Below are positions 1 to 7,723 of a DNA stretch of 27,513 bases, piece by piece (positions within the stretch are counted from its first letter, which is position 1; each line of letters opens with the position of its first letter). Both the position numbers and the translations under genes were made by a program. The stretch covers positions 1-27,513 of IMG/VR virus record IMGVR_UViG_3300025692_000001; one strand, written 5' to 3'. This DNA comes from a virus. Below the pieces are notes generated by a model, which was not told where the DNA came from, searched no databases, and saw only the letters and a program-made list of their open reading frames with translations.

Positions 1-630
1 GCGAGCGCCTCACTATCGTGGACGGCTGCCCCAGCCAAGACCTTGACTGCCGCTTCGACCCTGACGGCCTTCACCTCGGCGGCGGCGAGCCTCTCACACA
101 CGCCCCCGGCCGCGCGCACGCTCACGGCAGCGAGCACGCTCACGGGCTTCACGGCGGGGAGCGCCAGCATCACATGGGCGTCCGGTCCCGCGATCACTGC
201 CGCCAGTACGCTGACAGGTTTCACGCACGCCGTCGCCAGTCTCAGCCACACCGGCCCGCCAGCAAGAACGCTGACCGCCGCTTCTACCCTGACGGCCTTC
301 ACGAACTCCGCTGCCAGCATCAGCCACACGCCGCCAGCGAAGACACTCACGGCGGCCTCTACCCTGACCGCGTTCACGGCAGGTTCGGCCAGCCTCTCGT
401 GGACGGCCCCGCCAGCCAAGACGCTGACGGCAGCCTCTACGCTGACGGCCTTCGCCGCGGGTTCGGCCAGCCTCTCGTGGACTGCGGCCCCGGCGAAGAC
501 GTTCACGGGCGCGAGCACGCTCACCGGATACGTGTCAGCGAGCGCCAGCCTGGCGCACACCGCGCCTGCCGCGCGCACGCTTACCGCTGCTTCGACGCTG
601 AGCGCGGTCGTCTCCGCAAGCGCCTCGCTG
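1..630 (+). repeat. Tandem repeat of about 75-78 nt (eight or more degenerate copies)
   Basis: Each unit encodes about 26 residues containing TLTAASTLTAF followed by an SASLSWT-like block. Copies differ by substitutions and one shorter unit (near 181-240), and all keep the reading frame. The repeat probably continues left of the window. Confidence 0.85.
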
Positions 631-831
631 CGCAGTTACTCGGGAACCATGATGACCGCCGACAGCATGCTCACGGCGGCGGTTTCTTCAGCAACGTTCA
701 TCCGCAACAGCGGGCTCAACGGAACGGCCACCATCGGCCTTGCCTCAACAGGCAGAACCCGTGGCATCGCGGCGAACGGTGCAATCAATCGAGGTCTGAC
801 ATCCGCAGGCCGCAGCCGAGAAGGGCGGTAA
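1..831 (+). CDS. Repeat-rich Ala/Ser/Thr protein, probable fibre or surface protein (5' partial)
   Basis: The frame is open from the first base, so the N-terminus lies outside the window. About eight imperfect units of roughly 26 residues alternate two half-motifs, one like TLTAASTLTAF and one like SASLSWTAPPAK; regular small and beta-branched residues suggest a beta-solenoid or beta-strand fibre. The last 60-70 residues leave the repeat and are richer in Gly, Asn and Arg. No catalytic motif or Cys is seen. It lies just upstream of a small gene and the portal gene, where terminase genes often sit, so a virion surface or decoration role is an inference from repeat type and location only. An overlapping frame from 18 to 965 is rejected as a shadow because it lacks this repeat logic. 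Confidence 0.7.
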   Translation, partial: ASASLSWTAAPAKTLTAASTLTAFTSAAASLSHTPPAARTLTAASTLTGFTAGSASITWASGPAITAASTLTGFTHAVASLSHTGPPARTLTAASTLTAFTNSAASISHTPPAKTLTAASTLTAFTAGSASLSWTAPPAKTLTAASTLTAFAAGSASLSWTAAPAKTFTGASTLTGYVSASASLAHTAPAARTLTAASTLSAVVSASASLRSYSGTMMTADSMLTAAVSSATFIRNSGLNGTATIGLASTGRTRGIAANGAINRGLTSAGRSREGR

Positions 832-835
832 CGCC

Positions 836-1138
836 GTGTACCCAAAGCCCGTCTACGTGGGCACATTCGATCCAATCCCGACCACCGACATCGTTGACCT
901 CTTCCTCGACATCGCGGCAGACCTCGAGGTCGGCGAGGCTGTCAGCTCCGTCACATTCACCGTGACGAACGGGGCGGGGGCGACCGTGGCGGGCGTCGTG
1001 GGCAGCCACACCGAGACGGCATCGCGCACAGACTTCCGCGTCACGGCGCCGGCCGCCGGAGGATACCTGCTCGCGGCCGTGTTCACCATCTCGGATGGTC
1101 AGCAGTACACACGCATCGCGAATCTAGTGGTGGTCTGA
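836..1138 (+). CDS. Small beta-rich hypothetical phage protein
   Basis: A 100-residue protein starting at GTG 4 nt after the preceding stop and ending 1 nt before the portal start. Alternating hydrophobic strands, a VTFTVTNGAGATVAG segment and a YLLAAVFTISDGQ segment resemble a small Ig-like or fibronectin-like beta-sandwich. It has no Cys, signal peptide or membrane segment. Placed between the repeat protein and the portal, it may be a capsid decoration protein or a partner or chaperone of the repeat protein; no family was recognised. The start is set by tight spacing between neighbours. Confidence 0.7.
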   Translation: MYPKPVYVGTFDPIPTTDIVDLFLDIAADLEVGEAVSSVTFTVTNGAGATVAGVVGSHTETASRTDFRVTAPAAGGYLLAAVFTISDGQQYTRIANLVVV

Positions 1139-1139
1139 C

Positions 1140-2474
1140 ATGGCGCTCTCACAGAAGCAGGCAATCGCGCAGACCCAACTCATGCTCGGCTGGCGCAACG
1201 CCGACACGACGCGACTTGAGCGTCTCTACAGCTACATCAAGGGGCGCCAGAACTTCCTGTGGCTGCCCGCGTCGGCTCCGCTTGAGGTGCTGCGCATCGC
1301 CCAGATGAGCAGGGTCAACGTCCTTGGCCTCGTCATCGACTCCATGGCGCAGAGCATGTACGTGGACGGCTACAGGGCTCCGAAGACGACCGAAGAGGCG
1401 CCGGCTTGGGACATCTGGCAGCGCAACCAGCTCGACGCCCGCCAGCTCGGCGTCCACCGCGCCGCCCTGAGCTACGGGGTCTCCTACACCACAGTTCTGC
1501 CGGGCGATCCGGTAGCCGTGGTCCGCGGCATCTCGCCGCGCCAGATGACCACCGTATACGGCGAGGATGACGGCTGGCCCGTGTGGGCGCTTGAGAAGCG
1601 CCGCTCGGCCGTGATTGGCCAGACCCTGTACCGCCTCTTCGATGACACGGATGTGTACTACCTGAGCGCCAATGCGGGCGGCTCCGTCAAGTTCATCTCG
1701 TCGGAAACGCACGGCCTCGGCGTCGTCCCCGTCATCCGCTTCCTGTCAAAGTCGGACCTCGACGACGAGATCACATCGGAGATAGACGACCTGATTTGCA
1801 TCCAGGACCAGATCGACCTGACGACCTTCGGTTTGCTTGTCGTCCAGCACTACGGCGCGTTTCCTCAAAAATGGATTACCGGCTGGATGGCCGAGACGGA
1901 GAACGAGCAGGTCCAGGTGGCGGCCAACAAGGTCCTCACATTCGAGGCCCCCGACACGAAGCTCGGCGAGTTCGCGGCTGCCGACCTGTCCGGCTACATC
2001 GAGTCCCGACGTGACTCCCTGCGCAACCTCGCCGCAATCTCACAGACGCCGGCCCACGCCCTGCGCGGTGAGTTGGTCAACCTCTCGGCCGAGGCACTCG
2101 CCGCAGCCGAGCAGTCCGAGCGGCGCAAGGTGACCGAACGCGAAACCATGTTCGGCGAGGCATGGGAACAGACGCTGGCTCTGGCCGCCGACGTTGCCGG
2201 CCTCGAGACCGACCCCGCCGCTCAGGTCCGCTGGAAGGATACCGAGGCCCGCGCCTTCGCAGCTACGGTCGACGGTCTCGGCAAACTGGCCACCATGCTC
2301 AGCGTCCCCGTGCAGGAACTCTGGGAGCGCGTGCCCGGCGTGACGCAGGCCGACGTTGAGAGGTGGAAGTCCGCCGCCGCTCAGGGCGACTCATTCGCGC
2401 AACTCACCGCGATGCTCGACAGGCAGGCGGGCGCGGAGGCACCGGCGGCGGCCCCGCCAGCAGTCACGCCATAA
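1140..2474 (+). CDS. Portal protein (SPP1 gp6-like)
   Basis: At 444 residues this is the usual size of SPP1 gp6-type portals, which form the dodecameric ring at one capsid vertex through which DNA enters and leaves. The N-terminus has the expected helical start and a VNVLGLVIDSMAQSMYVDGY segment typical of these portals. A DDEITSEIDDLICIQDQIDL block resembles the conserved region before the crown, and the C-terminal part is helical with an Ala/Pro-rich tail. ATG lies 1 nt after the upstream stop, with only a weak GGTGG before it. The stop overlaps the next ATG as TAATG, the normal portal/MuF arrangement. Confidence 0.93.
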   Translation: MALSQKQAIAQTQLMLGWRNADTTRLERLYSYIKGRQNFLWLPASAPLEVLRIAQMSRVNVLGLVIDSMAQSMYVDGYRAPKTTEEAPAWDIWQRNQLDARQLGVHRAALSYGVSYTTVLPGDPVAVVRGISPRQMTTVYGEDDGWPVWALEKRRSAVIGQTLYRLFDDTDVYYLSANAGGSVKFISSETHGLGVVPVIRFLSKSDLDDEITSEIDDLICIQDQIDLTTFGLLVVQHYGAFPQKWITGWMAETENEQVQVAANKVLTFEAPDTKLGEFAAADLSGYIESRRDSLRNLAAISQTPAHALRGELVNLSAEALAAAEQSERRKVTERETMFGEAWEQTLALAADVAGLETDPAAQVRWKDTEARAFAATVDGLGKLATMLSVPVQELWERVPGVTQADVERWKSAAAQGDSFAQLTAMLDRQAGAEAPAAAPPAVTP

Positions 2475-3229
2475 TGGCGCGCACCCCCCTCGGCACCGCA
2501 CTTACCCAGTCGCACCGCAAGCAGCAACTCGCGCTGCGGGCGTCCGTCGTGCGCGACGTGATGAAGCTCTGGCCGGCGTGGCAGCCGAGTAGGCCGGATT
2601 CGTACCAAGCATTCGAGCGCGCGATGGTGCTCCTGGTGCAATCGCGCTCCGTCCAGTCGGCAGCGATATCGGCTCGTTATTACGAGCTGTTTCGCGCCGC
2701 TGACGCTCCCGGGCGGCAGGTTGCCCGGACGGTGGCGCTTGCTGCCGCTCGTGACGAGGCCGCGATCCGTGCCTCTATCTCGGTGACGGCGCGCGCCGGA
2801 GTCTACGCGGCACTGGGCGCCGGGCAGACATACGAGGCCGCGATGCGCAACGGGCTCGTGCGCGTATCCGGGGCCGCGTCAAGGAACGTGCTGAACGCCG
2901 GCAGGGACACGGTCGTCAACGAAGTCCAGCGCGACCCGAGGGCGCAAGGCTGGGCGCGCGTCACGAGCGCGGCGCCTTGCGCATTCTGCGCCATGCTCGC
3001 CAGTCGTGGCCCGGTCTACAAAGAAGACACCGTCGACTTCGAGGCACACGACCACTGCTCGTGTGATGCCGAGCCGGCGTACGAGGGCTCCGAGTGGCCC
3101 GGCCAGGCACAGGAGTACCGGAAACTGTGGCAGGAGACCGGAAGCCTCAAGGAGTTCCGCTCCGCGCTAGGTAGGGGCGAGACGAGTGCATCGGACGAGT
3201 TCTTCACGCCCAATCTTGGACGCACCTAG
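2474..3229 (+). CDS. MuF-like minor capsid (head morphogenesis) protein
   Basis: The 251-residue product, counted from the ATG overlapping the portal stop, has a helical N-terminal half and the C-terminal signature of SPP1 gp7/MuF-like proteins in Gram-positive phages: SAAPCAFCAMLASRGPVY followed by HDHCSC and a Pro/Tyr-rich end. The Cys/His cluster (CAFC, HDHCSC) probably binds zinc or stabilises the fold. Such proteins bind the portal and act in capsid assembly or genome ejection. No protease or toxin domain is fused. The frame is open upstream to 2363, but that stretch overlaps the portal and lacks a ribosome site. Confidence 0.88.
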   Translation: MARTPLGTALTQSHRKQQLALRASVVRDVMKLWPAWQPSRPDSYQAFERAMVLLVQSRSVQSAAISARYYELFRAADAPGRQVARTVALAAARDEAAIRASISVTARAGVYAALGAGQTYEAAMRNGLVRVSGAASRNVLNAGRDTVVNEVQRDPRAQGWARVTSAAPCAFCAMLASRGPVYKEDTVDFEAHDHCSCDAEPAYEGSEWPGQAQEYRKLWQETGSLKEFRSALGRGETSASDEFFTPNLGRT

Positions 3230-3284
3230 TCCATGCAAGCGGCCGCCGTCACGGTGGCCACAACCCGACATGGGAGACATTCAC

Positions 3285-3836
3285 ATGCCAGAAGACGCAC
3301 AGACGCCGCAGCAGGACGAGAAGCAAGACGGTTCTGACGGCAAAGACAGCGAGGCCCCGGCCGGCAAGGACGGAGCACCCGACTACAAGGCAGACGCCGA
3401 CAAGTGGAAGGCCATGAGCCGGAAGCACGAGGCACAGGCCAAGCTCAACGCCGGCGCAGCCGAGAAGCTCGCCGAAATCGAAGAGGCGAACAAGACCGAG
3501 GCCCAGAAGGCCGCCGACAAGGCGACGCTCTCTGACCAGGCCGCGGCAGACGCCAAGCAAGAACTCGCACGCCTGCGAGTCGCCATGCGCAAGGGGCTGA
3601 CAGAGGCCCAAGCGAAGCGACTCATCGGCGCCACCGAGGAGGAGCTTGAGGCGGACGCCGACGAGCTACTCGCCTCATTCACGACCAAGGACGCATCCGA
3701 TGGCGACAAGCCCTCGACGCGGCCCAAGGAAAAGCTCAAGTCCGGGTCGACCAACGCGGAGGAACTGTCCAGCGACCCGCAGCAAATCGCTCGCGACTAC
3801 TACGCGAACGCAGGAAGTAAACCGGACAGGAAGTAA
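3285..3836 (+). CDS. Capsid scaffolding protein
   Basis: This 183-residue, highly charged Ala/Glu/Lys/Asp-rich protein is almost entirely helical with a long coiled-coil centre (about residues 35-125), typical of scaffolds that template procapsid assembly. The N-terminus is acidic and disordered; the C-terminus is basic, as expected for a capsid-binding tail. It lies directly before the major capsid gene. ATG 3285 is preferred because GGGAGA lies 8 nt upstream; ATG 3270 would add five residues. The last codons lie in a 16-nt tandem duplication that sets the C-terminal end. Confidence 0.85.
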   Translation: MPEDAQTPQQDEKQDGSDGKDSEAPAGKDGAPDYKADADKWKAMSRKHEAQAKLNAGAAEKLAEIEEANKTEAQKAADKATLSDQAAADAKQELARLRVAMRKGLTEAQAKRLIGATEEELEADADELLASFTTKDASDGDKPSTRPKEKLKSGSTNAEELSSDPQQIARDYYANAGSKPDRK

Positions 3837-3841
3837 ACCGG
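3811..3841 (+). repeat. 16-nt-period tandem duplication at the scaffold gene end
   Basis: The 15-nt word CAGGAAGTAAACCGG occurs at 3811-3825 and 3827-3841, one base apart. The first TAA is out of frame, the second is the stop. Loss of one copy would change the frame and the C-terminal end. Confidence 0.9.
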
Positions 3842-3887
3842 CCCCCGGCAGACGCTAGGGGCAACTGACACAAGGAGTCCAGGCACC

Positions 3888-4841
3888 ATGGCACTGACCC
3901 TAGCGGAATCAAACAAGGTCACCAGCAGCAATCCTGTCTACGGCATCGTCGAGACGTTCGTCAAGGAGTCCCCGGTCATCGACCGCATCCCCTTCAAGGA
4001 CATCTCCGGCAACGCCTACAAGTACAACGAAGAGTTGGCCTTGCCGGGCGTCGAGTTCCGCGCCATCAACGCCGCTTACGCGGAGTCGACCGGCACCGTG
4101 AACCCCAAGACCGAGAGCATCGTCATCCTCGGCGGCGACGCCGACGTGGACACGTTCCTGGTCGCGACCGGCGGCGACCTCGCCGACCTGCGCGTCACGC
4201 AAAACAACATGAAGACCAAGGCCGCCGCGTACAAGTTCGACGACACGTTCATCAACGGAGACACCGGCAGCGACGCGAACAGCTTCGACGGCATCAAGAA
4301 GCGCCTCATCGGTGCCCAGACCATCCTGGCCGCGACCAACGGCCTGCAAATCCTCGGCACCGCCGACGAGACGCGCCACCTGTTCTTCGACCAGCTCGAC
4401 GGCCTCATCGCCGCGGTGCTCGGCATCAACGCCAGCAACGGCGCGCTGTACATGAACGCCGCCGTCAAGGCGAAGATCGCCAGCGCGGCGCGACGCCTGA
4501 CTACCTACGATCAGACCGTCGACAGCTTCGGCCGCCACATCCAGATGTACAACGGCATCCCGCTGCTCGACATTGGCAACAAGGCCGACGGCACGCTCGT
4601 CATCCCGCAGACCGAGACGGCGGGCTCGTCCAGCGCCACCTCCTCGATCTATGCCGTCAAGTTCGGCCAAGGCGAGGAAGACGGCAGCGTGTGCGGCCTG
4701 CAGAACGGCACCCTCCGCGTGACCAACCTCGGAGAACTCGATACCAAGCCGTGCTTCAGGACCCGCATCGAGTGGTTCGTCGGCCTCGGCGTGTTCAGTG
4801 GCAAGGCCGCTGCCCGCCTCTCGGGCGTCCTCGCGACCTAA
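3888..4841 (+). CDS. Major capsid protein (HK97 fold)
   Basis: The 317-residue protein is preceded by AAGGAG 10 nt before the ATG, the clearest ribosome site of the head module, as expected for the most abundant virion protein. It begins with a short helical arm (LAESNKVTSSNPVYGIVETF), has an extended-loop-like segment, a helix around AAAYKFDDTFINGD, a P-domain-like helix (MNAAVKAKIASAARRL), and ends with a GLGVFSGKAAARLSGV segment common to this capsid family. There is no N-terminal delta domain, which fits the separate scaffold gene. A 253-codon antisense frame is a GC-driven shadow. Confidence 0.92.
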   Translation: MALTLAESNKVTSSNPVYGIVETFVKESPVIDRIPFKDISGNAYKYNEELALPGVEFRAINAAYAESTGTVNPKTESIVILGGDADVDTFLVATGGDLADLRVTQNNMKTKAAAYKFDDTFINGDTGSDANSFDGIKKRLIGAQTILAATNGLQILGTADETRHLFFDQLDGLIAAVLGINASNGALYMNAAVKAKIASAARRLTTYDQTVDSFGRHIQMYNGIPLLDIGNKADGTLVIPQTETAGSSSATSSIYAVKFGQGEEDGSVCGLQNGTLRVTNLGELDTKPCFRTRIEWFVGLGVFSGKAAARLSGVLAT

Positions 4842-4848
4842 CCACGCT

Positions 4849-4885
4849 GGCCCCCAAGGCCGCGACAGTGCGCGCCTTGGGGGCC
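4849..4885 (+). terminator. Strong hairpin after the capsid gene (terminator or mRNA-stability element)
   Basis: GGCCCCCAAGGC (4849-4860) pairs perfectly with GCCTTGGGGGCC (4874-4885), with an extra GCG/CGC pairing in the loop. No T-run follows, so partial termination or 3'-end stabilisation of capsid mRNA is more likely than full termination. The next gene begins 31 nt downstream. Confidence 0.65.
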
Positions 4886-4916
4886 GGTCCCGCCCCTTCC
4901 CTGACTGGAGTCATCC

Positions 4917-5201
4917 ATGAGTGACAAGACCGAAAAGACCGACAAGACCGACAACACCAAGCTCGTCGACCGCGACGATGCCCTCGACCTGGGCGTCCCG
5001 ATGCTGCAGGGTGACCCGTCGGAGCCGCAAGGTCCCGAGGATGCGTTGGGTGACGGCCCCAAGAGGGGCGATTACCGCGACCGCATCGGACCGTCGAACT
5101 ACCATCCCCACACCGGCGCGGAGCCGCAGCGGCCCAAGGCCGACGACATCGGCGACGCCAAAGGCCTCAAGGGCGGCGTAGAGACGGCCAAGAAGGACTG
5201 A
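4917..5201 (+). CDS. Small charged protein bracketed by hairpins
   Basis: A 94-residue, very hydrophilic protein rich in Asp, Lys, Gly and Pro, with no predicted hydrophobic core, Cys or membrane segment. It starts with a run of Lys/Thr/Asp repeats and is probably largely disordered. GGAG lies about 8 nt before the ATG. It sits between the capsid and connector genes, a common slot for head-decoration or head-associated proteins, but no family was recognised. The hairpins on either side mean its mRNA level may be set independently of its neighbours. Confidence 0.75.
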   Translation: MSDKTEKTDKTDNTKLVDRDDALDLGVPMLQGDPSEPQGPEDALGDGPKRGDYRDRIGPSNYHPHTGAEPQRPKADDIGDAKGLKGGVETAKKD

Positions 5202-5204
5202 CAC

Positions 5205-5261
5205 ACCCGACCTCGCCGTCCCCTGCGCTTAGCACATCCGGGGCGGCGAGGTCCTTCGGGT
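5205..5261 (+). terminator. Long imperfect hairpin before the connector gene
   Basis: GACCTCGCCGTCCCC (5209-5223) pairs with GGGGCGGCGAGGTC (5240-5253) with one bulge. Outer bases ACCCG and CGGGT (5257-5261) extend the stem across a CTT bulge. No T-run follows, and a good ribosome site (AGGAG, 5268-5272) begins 7 nt after it, so it may attenuate transcription or mark an mRNA processing site. Confidence 0.6.
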
Positions 5262-5281
5262 ACCGATAGGAGACTAATGCT

Positions 5282-5716
5282 ATGACCTTCGTGTCCCTCG
5301 ACGAGTTCCAGACCCGCTACGAGAACACCATCCCGACCGCCGATGAGGTGCGGGTCGGCGCTCTCCTTGACGACGCTTGCGCCCAAGCCGCAGACATCAC
5401 GGGGACCGCATACGCAGCCGGCAACGAGATCCCCGGCACGATCACGGCGACGGTCTGCAACGCCGTCCGCCGCGCCTATGAGAACCCCATGGGGCTCAGC
5501 GGGGAGACCATCGGCGATTACGGCTGGCGCGGCGCGTCGGCGGGCAACGATTCCGGCGTGTACTTCAGCCCCAAAGAGGAACGCATCATGCGCCGGGCGG
5601 CCGGCAAGTCGAGCGTCGGGACGCTGGAACTCCAGGTCATGCTGCCGAACACCATCGGCACCACATACGGCACGCCCGTCACGGTGGACGGCGTCACGTA
5701 CTACATCCGGCCGTGA
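5282..5716 (+). CDS. Head-to-tail connector (adaptor) protein
   Basis: A 144-residue protein with the layout of the gp15/gp6-like adaptors that dock under the portal: SLDEFQTRYENTIP at the start, a helical bundle with DDACAQAADITG and a VCNAVRRAYENPMGL helix, then a Gly-rich loop and a KEERIMRRAAGKSSVG segment, the usual connector C-terminal signature. A C-terminal beta extension (TIGTTYGTPVTVDGVTYYIRP) is longer than in many relatives. ATG 5282 has AGGAG 9 nt upstream; an ATG at 5277 is out of frame. It overlaps the next gene by 4 nt. Confidence 0.85.
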   Translation: MTFVSLDEFQTRYENTIPTADEVRVGALLDDACAQAADITGTAYAAGNEIPGTITATVCNAVRRAYENPMGLSGETIGDYGWRGASAGNDSGVYFSPKEERIMRRAAGKSSVGTLELQVMLPNTIGTTYGTPVTVDGVTYYIRP

Positions 5717-6027
5717 AGACGCTCCCCCGCAGGCTGCGCAAAGACTCGATAACGGTCGAAGCCTACTCAGGTGAGGGCGGCGACGGCTCCATCTATGACG
5801 ATCCCGTCACCGTGCTCGGCAAGGTCGCCTACATGCGCCAGTTGGTACGCGACGCCGCGGGCGCAGAGACCGTCTCTGAAGTCACCGCATACGTCCACCC
5901 CGACGACGCGGAGCCGTTCGTGACCGGGGCGCGAGTCGTGATTGACGGCAGCCCCACTTACGTCATCACAGCAGGCCCACAGGGGCGCCCCGGCGAGGCC
6001 GTCCAGGTCAAGGTGACGTGCCAATGA
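5713..6027 (+). CDS. Head closure / stopper protein
   Basis: This 104-residue beta-rich protein starts at GTG within the connector stop (GTGA overlap), with no separate ribosome site. A small SH3-like barrel pattern (SITVEAYSG, GKVAYMRQLV, VRVVIDGSPTYVITAG-like strands) fits SPP1 gp16/HK97 gp7-type stoppers that close the filled head. Its position right after the adaptor is the expected one. Assignment rests on gene order and fold pattern. Confidence 0.7.
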   Translation: MKTLPRRLRKDSITVEAYSGEGGDGSIYDDPVTVLGKVAYMRQLVRDAAGAETVSEVTAYVHPDDAEPFVTGARVVIDGSPTYVITAGPQGRPGEAVQVKVTCQ

Positions 6028-6047
6028 CAACTCAGGAGGCCTGACCG

Positions 6048-7334
6048 ATGCCTTGGTACAAGCTGCCGCACACCGAGATAGTGATGTGGTTCCAGTATGA
6101 GATGGACTTGGAGCCCGCAGGCACGCCGCCCCCGCCGGCGCTACCCCTCGCTACCTGCGGCATGCTCAACGTGTCCGAGTTCGGCGCGACTGGCAGCGGC
6201 TGGCACGACGACACTACGCACATTCAGGCCGCCCTAGACGCTTGTGCGTCTGAGGGCGGCACTGTTGTCGCTCCTCCGGGTCGCTTCCTTATCTCCGCCC
6301 CCATCCTCGTCCCCTCCGGCGTCAACCTCTGGGGTGCGGGCATGGACTTCTCGGCCAGCCTGCAGGGGACCACGTTCCTCTGCGGTACCGCCGACGCCAC
6401 CATCCGCTTCGGCGAACTCGGAATAGCCAACGGGAACACCGGCGGCCTCTCGGGGAACTTCAACATCGACGGCGACGGGGCGGCCGACGTCGGCCTCTCT
6501 ATCGGCCTCTCCGTGAGTCGCTCCTATCAGTCGATTCAGTCGCACGCTGCTGCCGTAGGCGTGCTTGTTGAGCAGGCGCAGAACAACTCTTTCGCCAACA
6601 TCCAAGCCGACACCTCGTCGGTCAGCGGCTTCATTCTCGACAAGGGCTGCGCCGCCAACGTATTCACCAAATGCAACGTCAGCGGATACGGTGCGCACGG
6701 AATCCATATCCGGCAGACGGGCGACAACGAGGCCGGGCTCCCCGTGGTCCCTTCACACAACACCTTCTACGGGAACATCTTCGAGTGGGGACTCGTCACC
6801 GCCGATGCCGTGCTCTATCACGGCGCGGGGCTGTCCAACGCATTCGTCGACTCGCAGTTCTCCCCCGGCAACGACTGCCCGAACACGCCGGTCGTCAAGA
6901 TGGTCTACGACGAAGGCGTGGAGCAGTGCGTAAATCTCAGGCTGGTGCGCGGCATCGTCAATGGCGACTCCAACGTTGTCCCACTGGTCGACGGCATTGA
7001 CGTGGGCCCGAACTGCATGATGCAACTCGCGGGCGTGAACATCCACAACTGCCGTTACGCCTTCATCCCCGGAGCGGGGTCGGTGATCGAGAGCGACTCG
7101 CCGCTGTACTCGGGACACTACGAACTGGCCGCCGACCTCAGCGCCGCCAACGCCGCCATCACGAAGACGATGTACCTCACTGGTGGGGCCAACGTGCTCG
7201 GCTGCGTGGGGACTCCAGAGGGTGCCGTTGTTGCCAATCCAGGTAGCCTCTGCCTGCGCAGCGACGGCGGCGCGGGCACCAGCCTATACGTCAAGCAGTC
7301 GGGCGCCGGCAACACCGGCTGGGTCGGAAAGTGA
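6048..7334 (+). CDS. Pectate-lyase-like beta-helix protein (tailspike or depolymerase candidate)
   Basis: A 428-residue protein with AGGAGG 9 nt before the ATG. Residues 1-35 form a distinct N-terminal segment that may anchor it. From about residue 40, NVSEFGATGSGWHDDTTHIQ and GGTVVAPPGRFLI are the classic start of pectate-lyase-3/right-handed beta-helix proteins, followed by Asn/Gly-rich coils. The C-terminal ~45 residues (PGSLCLRSDGGAGTSLYVK and a GNTGWVGK end) match a short module often found at the ends of phage fibres. Such proteins bind or cleave surface polysaccharide; substrate and catalytic residues cannot be read here. The location between stopper and gp10-like genes is abnormal for a tailspike. 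Confidence 0.82.
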   Translation: MPWYKLPHTEIVMWFQYEMDLEPAGTPPPPALPLATCGMLNVSEFGATGSGWHDDTTHIQAALDACASEGGTVVAPPGRFLISAPILVPSGVNLWGAGMDFSASLQGTTFLCGTADATIRFGELGIANGNTGGLSGNFNIDGDGAADVGLSIGLSVSRSYQSIQSHAAAVGVLVEQAQNNSFANIQADTSSVSGFILDKGCAANVFTKCNVSGYGAHGIHIRQTGDNEAGLPVVPSHNTFYGNIFEWGLVTADAVLYHGAGLSNAFVDSQFSPGNDCPNTPVVKMVYDEGVEQCVNLRLVRGIVNGDSNVVPLVDGIDVGPNCMMQLAGVNIHNCRYAFIPGAGSVIESDSPLYSGHYELAADLSAANAAITKTMYLTGGANVLGCVGTPEGAVVANPGSLCLRSDGGAGTSLYVKQSGAGNTGWVGK

Positions 7335-7723
7335 GCACGTCTAGCATCGTCGTGCGCGCCGACTACACTGCCGCGGTCAAGGCGAAGATGCACGAGGCCG
7401 GCGGCGCGGCGCTCAAAGAAGCGGCCGACGAACTGCTGAGCGTCGCTAGCGAGACGGTGCCCGTGGCCCCTGTCGGCGGCGGCCTCCTCCGCGACTCCGG
7501 CAAGGCTGAGGTCGACGAGGCTGGACTGTGCGCCCAGGTCGGCTACACCACGGGGCCGTCGGGACGCCCCGGCGGTGGCAGCATCGCAGTCGTTGTGCAT
7601 GAGGACACGACGGCCAGCCACCACGGCGGAGGCCACGCCAAGTGGCTGGAGATGGCCGCCAAGGAAACAGCCAAGCGTCTCGGCATCGCTATCGGCGTGA
7701 GCATCAAAGGCAGGATGGGATGA
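7331..7723 (+). CDS. HK97 gp10-like neck/tail-completion protein
   Basis: The 130-residue protein begins at GTG overlapping the beta-helix stop (GTGA). It shows the gp10-like pattern: an N-terminal helix with alternating charges (KAKMHEAGGAALKEAADELL), a TVPVAPVGGGLLRDSGKAEV segment corresponding to the P-x-x-T-G-x-L-x-x-S-motif region, then VHEDTTASHHGGGHAKWLE, where related proteins have a YAxxVEFG/H..G.A.KFL block. These proteins join the head-to-tail interface or tail completion complex. The extra His/Gly cluster is notable. Confidence 0.78.
   Translation: MSTSSIVVRADYTAAVKAKMHEAGGAALKEAADELLSVASETVPVAPVGGGLLRDSGKAEVDEAGLCAQVGYTTGPSGRPGGGSIAVVVHEDTTASHHGGGHAKWLEMAAKETAKRLGIAIGVSIKGRMG

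Noticed and set aside
18-965. 315-codon plus-strand frame over the left-edge repeat gene
   Set aside because: His/Arg-rich shadow in another frame; it runs through the next gene's start and lacks a defined repeat unit.
3909-4670. 253-codon minus-strand frame opposite the capsid gene
   Set aside because: Shadow of the capsid gene; composition biased to Val/Glu/Asp/Arg and no ribosome site.
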